Below are positions 26,501 to 35,300 of a DNA stretch of 64,000 nucleotides, piece after piece (position 1 is the first letter of the stretch; every line of letters begins with the position of its first letter). The stretch is from Chondrosia reniformis (Eukaryota > Porifera > Demospongiae > Chondrillida > Chondrillidae). The stretch is from contig OX359192.1 in NCBI GenBank assembly GCA_947172415.1, positions 3,908,501 through 3,972,500 of the forward strand. Direction: 5' to 3'. The notes beneath the pieces were generated by a model. That model ran no database searches. It saw only the letters and a list, made by a program, of their open reading frames with translations, and was not told the origin of the DNA. The position numbers and the translations under genes were made by a program.

Positions 26501-27380
26501 GTACCTAATATAATTAGGACTAGAACCTACAACTAGTTCATACTACTAGTACATACAACTAGTACATGCAACTAGTACATATGACTAGTACATATAACTA
26601 TTACATATGACTAGTACATAGACATATAACTAGTACATAAATATAATACATACAACTAGTGGAGAAAATTAGTTCACACAAACAAACAAGTAGTTCATAG
26701 AACTAGTTCATTCCTAGTACCTAGTATAACTTACTAGAACTAGAACCTAAAACTAGTTCAAACATCTAGTACATACAACTAGTACATACAATTAGGCAAT
26801 AGAACATACAACTAGTACAAACAACTAGTACATGTAACTAGTACATACAACAATTACACACTCCTTATATATTCAACTAGTACAAATAACTACTACATTC
26901 GACAATTACATACAAATAGTATTGAGTACATACACCTAGTTCATACAACTAGTGCATACAATTAGTACACACGGATAGTACATACAGCTAGTAAATATAA
27001 CTAGTACATACTACTAGTACATAAAACTATAGAGTACATATAACTGGTATATAACTAGTAGAAATAAACAGTACACACAACTAGTTCATAAAACTATATA
27101 GTTCATACAAATAGTACATGTAACAAGTATCTAGTATATACAACTAGAATCTACCTAGTACATTGTATAAATAGTACAAGAATCAACAACTGGTACATAC
27201 ACATAGTACATACAACTAGTACTTACAACTAGTACTTACAACTAGAAACTAGTAACTAGTACATACCTAGTACATACAATTAGAACATAGAACTAGTTGA
27301 AACAAATAGAATATACAACTACTACATACACCTAGTACATACACCTAGTACTTAGAACTAGTTCATATAACTAATACATA
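23545..27380 (-). repeat. 13-bp satellite array, - orientation
   Basis: CATACAACTAGTA array with the usual landmarks. The part after 24,294 has no direct mirror and forms the left portion of the palindrome spacer. No genes. Confidence 0.93.
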
Positions 27381-27635
27381 CAATGGAACCTGAGTAAGCG
27401 GTCACCTTATTAAAGTGGTCACCTCCCTTTTCCGGTCGCCAACGTATACTCCCGAACAATCCGCTATATTGAAGTATACATCGAGACCTTGTTAATGTGG
27501 TCACCTGCGTAATGCATATAGCGGTCGCCCTTCCGTGGCCCTGAAGGGATTTCTCTACTCTGTAATGCGGCCATACAGATTTGAAAGTACGTAAATGACA
27601 ACAATGTATCGATAAAATGTTCCAAAGAGTCTCCT

Positions 27636-27935
27636 TTACTCCTTCAGTGACTCTTGCAGCTTTCTTATAAAGTTCTGGTGTCCATCGAAATGATAGAAAC
27701 ATGGAACTTCCAGCCTGAGACCAACGCCACGATTCACAGGGCTGCCAGTGACCTCACACACAATCTGTTTCCCTTGTCTGAGGAGGAAAAAGTGAGTATA
27801 TCGAGCGAATGACCTTGGAACGTGACCTACAACCTGTCCGTTCTTATTTACCACCGTTGCCATTGGGTCATATGGGTTGGACGGCTCTGCTTCCACCTCT
27901 AAAACTTCTCCTTGCTCTGGTGTCCACACGTACAC
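27636..27935 (-). pseudogene. HIRAN-domain coding fragment (left arm copy)
   Basis: Open frame of 99 codons ending in TAA at 27,636, with no ATG at its start. The frame stays open upstream through LFHATVYVWTPEQGE. The order of conserved features matches a HIRAN domain: WTP..GEVL, EPSNPYDPMATVV, a GQVVGHVPRSFARY core, a C-terminal VTG turn and LEVPCFYHF. HIRAN domains bind 3' DNA ends in HLTF/Rad5-type remodellers and also occur in metazoan proteins of unknown role. Here it covers nearly the whole domain but has no partner domain, promoter or start. I read it as a captured or duplicated exon carried in the transposon arm, not a working gene. Codon pattern and intactness suggest fairly recent capture. 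Confidence 0.6.
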
Positions 27936-27959
27936 AGTTGCGTGAAAAAGCCATCAGTG

Positions 27960-28135
27960 GAGAACTGCCATCCAATAGCCATATCAAACTCGAGGATAAC
28001 AGTGAAGATGATGATGATGATGATGATGTAGGTAGTGAAAATGATACCCCAAGTGCAGAAGTGAACAATTACACCATCCACATGTTTGATGAAGCCATTA
28101 GAGTCTCACATGACTTGCTCCATTTTTTGACCACT
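27960..28135 (+). pseudogene. Possible acidic C-terminal tail of the pogo-like transposase (inverted)
   Basis: In a longer + frame (27,809-28,360), this part encodes a poly-acidic run (LEDNSEDDDDDDDVGSEND) followed by an amphipathic stretch (FDEAIRVSHDLLHFLTT). Pogo/Tigger transposases typically end with an acidic tail and a short helical segment like this. It lies opposite in orientation to the N-terminal fragment (28,569 to 28,144), so an internal inversion would be needed. The Asp run comes from a (GAT)n microsatellite and may mislead. The rest of the frame is antisense to the HIRAN and transposase sequences and is not coding. Confidence 0.25.
28007..28029. repeat. (GAT)n microsatellite
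   Basis: About eight GAT/ATG triplets in the centre of the pogo-like element. Confidence 0.9.
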
Positions 28136-28143
28136 ACTGCACT

Positions 28144-28569
28144 TTATACCTTGTCCACAGTTCCTTGGGGAACACTAGCTGACTCTCCACAAACTGTGAG
28201 CATTTTTAAATGGTGGAGAGCTTTGAATGACTGGAGCCAACCATTGGATGCCTTGAACCGGGAATTCTCGAGTCGTTCAGCAATCAAACAGGCCTCCTCC
28301 TGGAGCATTGGTCCTGATATGGGAATGTTCCTTTCCCGACCAAGACAGTACCATTTGTAAACAGCATCATCAATGTCCGGAAATTCAGCTTTTCTGTTCC
28401 TCTTCTTGTCTTCACTTCCATTCTTTTCAAAATCTTAAAGAATCTCCTCCTTGGCTTTCAAAATTGACTGAAAACGTTCTGCCAAAATTCGAGTTCCTTC
28501 TTTTGGGTGGCTCTTTTGGTACCTAATCACCTCCACACGTTGTTTCAATGTCAATTCTTTTCGAGGCAT
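28144..28569 (-). pseudogene. Pogo/Tigger (CENP-B-type) transposase, N-terminal DNA-binding fragment
   Basis: Read from ATG at 28,569, 141 codons precede a TAA at 28,144. It starts MPRKELTLKQRVEVIRYQ, an N-terminal helix-turn-helix of the Psq/CENP-B type (about residues 3-45), with a small gap after FQ where the family usually has a GKTQ-like motif. An in-frame TAA is at codon 45. After a basic linker (KNGSEDKKRNRKAEF) comes a Tc5/CENP-B HTH (about 60-125): AVYKWYCLGRERNIPISGP, LQEEACLIAERL, NGWLQSFK. The SGES-type motif (CGESASVPQGTVDKV) then leads toward the catalytic region. The DDE domain is absent, so the protein is dead. Family members bind their own terminal repeats and cut and paste at TA. 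Confidence 0.75.
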
Positions 28570-28690
28570 GTTAGAGGCACGAGCATAGCTATAACGAAAC
28601 GTGTTAGCGTGGGTGTATAGCAGCTGCTACCTAATCAAGCTTCGGTCGTATAGCTGCGAACGCCACTTCTGTATCTGTTTCTCACTTTAG

Positions 28691-29022
28691 CTACGCATCG
28701 TTTTTTAGTGGGTTCCATGATCATAAAGACTTGTGGACACCAGAGCCAGGAGAAGTTTTAGAGGTGGAAGCAGAGCCGTCCAACGCATATGACCCAATGG
28801 CAACGGTGGTAAAGAAGAACGGACAGGTTGTAGGTCACGTTCCAAGGTCATTTGCTCGATATACTCACTTTTCCTCCTCAGACAAGGGAACCAGATTGTG
28901 TGTGAGGTCACTGGCAGCCCTGTGAATTGTGGTGTTGGTCTCAGGCTGGAAGTTCCATGTTTTATCATTTCGATGGACACCAGAACTTTATAAGAAAGCT
29001 GCAAGAGTCACTGAAGGAGTAA
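28691..29022 (+). pseudogene. HIRAN-domain exon copy (right arm), frameshifted
   Basis: The frame reads SYASFFSGFHDHKDLWTPEP and continues GEVLEVEAEPSNAYDP and GQVVGHVPRSFARY, so it keeps the first HIRAN strand (GFHDHKDLWTP) that the left copy lacks. A run of T bases shortened by one near 28,869 shifts the frame; the corresponding run in the left arm (27,790s) keeps it open. The homologous TAA is at 29,020. Just upstream, TCTGTTTCTCACTTTAG (28,674-28,690) looks like a splice acceptor with polypyrimidine tract, which supports capture of a genomic exon. Having more of the domain, this arm is probably the older copy. Confidence 0.55.
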
Positions 29023-29252
29023 AGGAGACTCTTTGGAACATTTTATTGATAAATTGTTGTCATTTACGTACTTTCAAATCTGTATGGCCGCATTACAGAG
29101 TAGAGAAATCCCTTCAGGGCCACGGAAGGGCGACCGCTATATGCATTACGCAGGTGACCACATTAACAAGGTCTCGATGTATACTTCAATATAGCGGATT
29201 GTTCGGGAGTATACGTTGGCGACCGGAGAAGAGAGGTGACCGCTTTAATAAG

Positions 29253-30391
29253 GTTGAATGTAGTAGTTGTATGTACTAATTGTCTGTATTAGTTGTATGC
29301 ACTAGTTGTATGTATATACTAGTTGTAAGTAGTAGCTATGTACTAGTTATATTTACTAGTTATTAGTTGTATAGTCTAGCTTTGTGTACTAGTTGCATGT
29401 ACTAATTATATGTACTAATTGTATGTACAAATAGTATATACTAGGTGAATGTAGTAGTTGTATGTTCTAATTGTTTGAACTAGTTCTATATACTAATTGT
29501 ATATACTAGAAATTTACTAGTTTTGTACTAGTTATATGAACTAGTTTTAAATACTATTTGTACGTACTAGGTGTGTGTGGTAGTTGTATATTCTAATTGT
29601 TTAAACTAGTTCTATGTACTATTTGTATGTACTAAGTATGTACTAATTACTAGTTTCTAGTTGTATGTACTAGTTGTAAGTACTAGTTGTATGTACTGTT
29701 TGTATGTACTCAAAACTATTTGTATGTACTAGCTGAATGTTGGAGTTATTTGTACTAGTTGAATGTATAAGTAGTGGGTTATTGTTGTATGTACTACTTA
29801 TATGTACTAGTTGTATGTACTCTTTGTATATACTATTTGTATGTACTAGTTGAATGTACTAGTTGTATATACTATTGCCTAATTGTATTTACTAGTTGTA
29901 TGTACAAGATGTTTGAACTAGTTTTAGGTTCTAGTACAAGTTATACTAGGTACTAGGAATGAACTAGTCTATGAACTACTTGTTTGTTTGTGTGAACTAT
30001 TTTTTTGTACTAGTTGTATGTATAATATTTATGCACTAGTTATATGTATATGTACTAGTCATATGTACTAGTTATATGTACTAGTTATATGTACTAGTTG
30101 CATGTACTAGTTGTATGTACTAGTAGTATATAGTAGTTGTAGGTTCTAGTCCTAATTGTACTACGTACTAGGGAGGTACCAGTTGTATATACTAGACTAG
30201 ATGTATGTATTAGTTATATGTACTAGTTATATGTATTAGTTATATGTACTATTTATAAGTACTATTTGTATGTACTAGTTGTATGTACTACTTATATGTA
30301 CTTGTTACATTTGTATGTACTGGGTGTATGTACCAGTTGTTTGTACTAGTTATATATACTAGTTGTACATACTATTTATATGTACTATATA
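29253..30391 (+). repeat. 13-bp satellite array, + orientation
   Basis: Begins directly at the broken right end of the pogo-like element. The first several hundred bases are the reverse complement of satellite ending at 24,294. No genes. Confidence 0.93.
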
Positions 30392-30639
30392 CTAGAGAAA
30401 AATAATTTTTTTTACAGAAATAGTAAAGATGTAGGGATGGCACAAAAAGCACATAAACAAGAAAGGGATGTTACACAGTGAAGCATTAGCTATATATGCA
30501 TTAATCATACAACACCCTTGCTTGTAGGATTCCTGCATAGCTAATACTTCACTGTGTAACATCCCTTTCTTGTTTAAGTGCTTTTTGTGCCATCCCTGCA
30601 TCTTCACTATTTTTGTAGAAAATTTTTATTTTTCTCTAG
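30392..30639. repeat. Long terminal hairpin of Helitron-like copy 2
   Basis: A nearly perfect inverted repeat with stem of roughly 100 bp (CTAGAGAAAAAT... to ...ATTTTTCTCTAG) and a short loop around 30,497-30,530. A transcript would fold into a long hairpin like a small-RNA precursor. A 71-codon minus-strand frame across it is a by-product of the dyad. Confidence 0.88.
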
Positions 30640-31149
30640 TTTCTCTACTTTTTATGGAGCCTAAGCTAGGAATTCGATTGAATAAAAACCCATTGTGGTT
30701 TTGCAATCTTCGACTGATTATGACGTCATTAAAATGGCCAATTTATTGAGGCCTTGCCTCTGGGGCCATGAAAACCGTAATACTCAATAATAGCGTTATC
30801 GCTCTCGCTTCTACAAAAGAATACAGTTCGGAAAATTTGCAATAGTTTCGTTTAACAATTAGTCCAAAAGGTTATTTAGTTTTTTAGTTATGGCTGACAA
30901 AGAAGAATAATAATAATAATAAGATATGAAGAAGACGAAAATGGGAATTTTTAAAGTTTATTATTTTGCCAGCAGGACATATTCGCTTGCCTTTAAGGTC
31001 TATTTAGAGTATGTATATTGTATATTTAGCTATACATAGCCTTATTTTGTCAATTTTCGGCTTATTTCGGGATTTTGCTCCTATACCGATGTATGGGGAA
31101 TGCAAAAAACGTGTCATCCCTACATAGGGAGTACTACCGTACTCCCTGA
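30392..31149 (-). mobile_element. Helitron-like non-autonomous element, copy 2
   Basis: Inverted copy of 22,808-23,544, 758 bp, perhaps 95% alike by eye. It starts (on the minus strand) TCAGGGAGTACGGTAGTA and ends CTAG, again between A and T in the same satellite context. The insertion therefore predates the inverted duplication. It also contains an AAT/GAA-rich tract (30,900-30,935) and a conserved TGACGTCA-containing stretch (30,719-30,728, TATGACGTCA). It keeps a longer terminal fold-back than copy 1. No protein of its own. Confidence 0.65.
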
Positions 31150-31978
31150 TATGTTTATGTACTAGGTATATGTACTACTTGTGGGTACTAGCTGTATTAG
31201 CTGGTTGTATGTACTAAGTCTAATTACTAGTTGTATGTACTAGTTGTATTTACTATTTGTATGTACTATTTATATGTGTGGGTACTAGTTATATGTACTA
31301 GTTGTATGCGCTAGCTGTATGTACTAGTTGTAGATACTATTTACATTTACTAGGTATACGTGTATTGTACTAGTTATATGTAGTAGGTGTATGTACTTGT
31401 TATATGGCCTATTTGTATGTACTAGTTGCATGTACTAGTTGTATGGACTAGTTGTATATACTAGTCGCATGTACTAATTATATTTACTAGTTACTAATTT
31501 TATGAACTAGTTGTACCTACGAAATTTATGTTATACTTGTATGTACTAGCTAAAGGTACTAGTTTTATATATATACTAGTTGTATGTACTAGTTTTAGTT
31601 GTATGTACTATGTGTTTGTACTATTCATATATACTAGTTATATGTTTATGTATTAGTTATATGTAGTAGGTGTGTGAACTTGGTATAAGTACTAGTTGTA
31701 TGTGCTAATTGTTTGTATACGGTCGGTGTAATAGTTGTATGTTTTTACTAGTTGTATGTACTAGCTTTGTACTAGTTGTATGTTCTAATTGTTTAAACTA
31801 GTTCTATGTACTAATTGTATGTACTAGGTATGTACTAGTTACTAGTTTCTAGTTGTATGTACTAGTTGTAAGTACTAGTTGTAAGTACTAGTTTTTTGTA
31901 CTATGTGTATGTACCAGTTGTTGATTCTTGTACTACTTATACTATGTACAAGGGAGGTTCTAGTTGTATGTACTAGAT
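31150..31978 (+). repeat. 13-bp satellite array, + orientation
   Basis: Mirror of 21,985-22,807. It ends at the flip TACTAGATAC/TACAACTAGA. Confidence 0.93.
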
Positions 31979-32073
31979 ACTACAACTAGAAACTAGAATA
32001 TACATCTAGTATATATATAAAACTAGTACATTTAACTAGTCTACAACTGGTATATACATACAACTAGTACAAA
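31979..32073 (-). repeat. 13-bp satellite, - orientation, short link
   Basis: Mirror of the 21,893-21,984 satellite, nearly identical to it in reverse complement. It leads into element C. Confidence 0.9.
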
Positions 32074-32342
32074 CAAGTATTTCGAGTTTAAAAACTCGTG
32101 GGGCTACCGCCCCCGCATTAACTCAAACTACTTGGCCGCATCATTGGGATTTGATATATACATTCGGAATACTAAAATTTGAGGACGATTTAGTGTCCTG
32201 AACTTTATAAATAACGATGGAAAAGTTTCGTAAACTAAAGCTTCCTGAACGCCGCCATTTGTAAAAACCATGTATTGACGTATAAATTAAGTGTTACAAA
32301 ACTTGAGTATGAACTCATATTATACATAATACAGCCCCTAAT
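32074..32342 (-). mobile_element. Hairpin-ended element, copy C (A/B chimera)
   Basis: Inverted relative of A and B. Its outer end and outer flank (TAGGGGCTGTATTATG..., AGCAGTTGTATGTAC) match A. Its inner end and flank (CGAAATACTTGTTTGTAC) match B. Internally it alternates: CTTTAGTTTACGA and CTAAATCGTCC as in B, CCGAATGTATATATC and TGATGCGGCCAAG as in A, GGGGCGGTAGCCCC as in B. This is the pattern expected from recombination or conversion between an A-type and a B-type copy. Confidence 0.75.
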
Positions 32343-35300
32343 AAGTACATTTAACTAGTACATACAACTGCTATATACATACAACTAGAACATACAACTA
32401 GTTCATAAAATTAATAGGTACAACTAGTTCATACAACTAGTAACTAGTACATATAACTAGTACTTGCGACTAGTACATACAACTAGTAAATACAACTAGT
32501 ACATACCAGTAGTACATAGAATTCGTACATACAACCAGCTAATACAGCTAGTATATACAAGTAATACATGTACCTAGTACATGTATTAATATATATAGTA
32601 CATAGAAATAGTACATAAAACTAGTATATACAACTAGTACAAACAACTAGTACGTACAACCAGTACATACAAATGTAACGAGTCCATATACATAGTACAT
32701 ACAACTAGTGTCTAGTATATACAACTAGTTCCTTCCTAGTACCTAGCATAATTAGGATTAGAACCATCAACTAGTATATACTCTTAGTACAAGCAACTAG
32801 TTCATGCAACTAGTACAAATAACTAGTACATATAGGTATAACATATGACTAATACATACACATATAATTAGCACATAAATATAGTACTTACAAGTAGTAC
32901 AGAAAACTAGTTCACACAAACAAACAAGTAGTTCATAGAACTAGTTCATTCCTAGTACCTAGTATCACTTGCACTAGAACCTAAAATTAGTTCAAACATC
33001 TAGTATATACAACTAGTACATACAACTAGTACATAAAAATGGTACATACAACAATTACACATTACTTATACATTCAACTAGTACAAATAACTACTACATT
33101 CGACTAGTAGATACAAATAGTATTGGGTGCTAACAACTAGTACATACAACTAGTACATACAACTAGAAACTAGCGACTAGTACATACCTAGTACATACAA
33201 TTAGTACACAGAACTAGTTCAAACAATTACAACGTACAACTACAACATTCATCTAGTACATACAACTAATACATACAAATAGTACATACAGCTAGTCCAT
33301 ACAAGTTGTACATAAAACTAGTTCATACAACTAATACATGAAACAAGTATCTAGTACATACAAATAGAATCTACCTAGTACATAGTATAACTAGTACAAC
33401 AACTGGTACATACACATAGTACATGCAACTAGTACTTATAACTAATACTTACAACTAGAAACTAGCAAATGCTACTAGTTTATAGAACGAGTACAAAACA
33501 CTATATAGAACATACAACTTGAATATACATCTAGTACATAGCTAATATTAACAAGTAGTATGTACATACAACTATTAAGTACAACTGGTACATAACTAGT
33601 ACATACAAATAGTATATACTACTAGTACATACCAAATAGTACACACACCTAGCACATACAATTTGTACATACAACTAGTACATTCAACTAGTCCATATAA
33701 CTAGGACAAACAACTAGGACATATAACTAGTACATACACCTACTACATACAACTAGTACGTACACATATACCTAGTAATTACAAATAGTACATAAATCTA
33801 GTATATTCAACTAGAAACTGGTATATACAACTAGTATATATATAAACACTAGTACATTTAACTAGTACATAAAACTAATATATACATACAAAGAGTACAT
33901 ACAATTAGTACATAGAATTAGTAGGTACAACTAGTTCACACAACTAGTAACTAGTACATCTAACTAGTACATGCAACTATAACATACAACTAGTACATAC
34001 AACTAGCACCTACAACTAGGAAATATAACTAGTATTAGTACCAACAACTAGTACAATTACACACAACTGGAACATGCAACTAGTACATACAATTAGTAAC
34101 TAGTACATACAACTAGCAATTCGCTATTACCTAATATGACTAGGACTTGAACCTACAACTAGTACATACAACTAGTACATACAATTTATAACTAGTACAT
34201 AAAACTAATACATACAACTAGTACATATAACTATTACATTTGATTGGTACATACAAATAGTATCGAGTACATACAAGTAGTATATACAGCTAGTACATTC
34301 AACTAGTATATACAACCACTACATAAACAGGAAACTAGTACATACAACTAGTACATAGCTACTACATACAACTAGTATATACATACAAATAGTGCATACA
34401 ACTAACACACACAATTAGTACATACAACCACTACATCCAACTACTACTTTCAACCAGTACTTACAACTAGTAAATATTAACTAATACTGGTTCATAGAAC
34501 CAGTATATACAACTAATAAGTTAAAGTAGTCATAACAACTAGTACAAACAACTAATTCCTACTCAGTACCTAATAAAACTAGTACTAGCACCTACAACTT
34601 ATACATACAGCTAGCGCATACACGTAGTACAGGCAACTTGTACATCCAACTGTAACATACAACAACTACATATAACCAGTACATACACATATAACTACTA
34701 TATAAAAATAGTACATACACCTAGTCCATACAACCAGTACTTACAAAAAGTACATACAACTGGTATATACAACTAGAAACTAGTATATACAACTAATTCA
34801 TAGAACGAGTACAAAATACTTGAACATACAACTAGTACATTCAACTCGTATGTACAACTAGCACAAATAACTAGGACATATAACTAGTACATACACCTAC
34901 TACATATAACGAGCACATACACATATATCTAGAAAATATAAATAATACATACAACTAGTACATACAGCTTGCGCATACAACTAGTACATATAACCAGTAC
35001 ACAAATATACAAATAGTACATACAAATAGTTAATACAACTAGAACATACAACTAGTACAAAGCTGGTATATACAACTAGTATAAACATACAACTAGTACA
35101 CAGAACGTGTACTTACAAATAGCACATACATCTAGTACTTTCAACTAGTACATATAACAAGTTCAAACACCTACTACATATAACTAATACATAAACATAT
35201 AACTAGTATATATGAATAGTACACACACATGGTACATACAACTAGAAACTAGTACATAAAACTAGAACATACAACTAGTACATAGCTAGTACATACAACT

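Larger units (their letters stand above)
27381..29252. mobile_element. Rearranged pogo/Tigger-like element with HIRAN-bearing inverted arms
   Basis: The left end TA/CAATGGAACCTGAGTAAGCG followed by CGGTCACC repeats resembles pogo/Tigger termini (CAGTGGAACCTC... with a TA target). Two long inverted arms, 27,406-27,928 and 28,732-29,252 (about 520 bp, near-identical), flank a ~800-bp centre. The centre carries a pogo/CENP-B-type transposase N-terminus on the minus strand, and the arms carry HIRAN-domain coding sequence. The right end lacks the terminal ~25 bp and joins satellite at AATAAG/GTTGAATG. Satellite is - on the left and + on the right. I infer that the right arm or its flank arose by inverted rearrangement rather than by simple insertion. 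Confidence 0.75.
29253..32342 (-). repeat. Right arm of giant inverted duplication (inner part)
   Basis: Mirror image of 21,503-24,294. In reverse order it holds element C, the satellite switch at about 31,978 and Helitron-like copy 2 in the equivalent site. The coordinate sum for matching points is about 53,940-53,965 (for example 23,544 with 30,392, and 21,985 with 31,978). It is about 390 bp less at the inner edge. Confidence 0.85.

Noticed and set aside
27809-28360. 183-codon plus-strand frame as an intact gene
   Set aside because: Its first third is antisense to the HIRAN frame and its last part is antisense to the transposase N-terminus. Only the middle acidic piece may be a transposase remnant.
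29253-29262. TA target duplication at the right end of the pogo-like element (GAATG/TA)
   Set aside because: GTTGAATGTAGTAG is normal satellite, found in reverse at 24,281-24,300, so the apparent TA is a coincidence and the element is truncated at 29,252.
29774-29956. 60-codon open frame
   Set aside because: Satellite read-through with repetitive YVLVVCT peptide.
30392-30607. 71-codon minus-strand frame
   Set aside because: The peptide reflects the palindrome of the Helitron-like terminal hairpin; not a gene.
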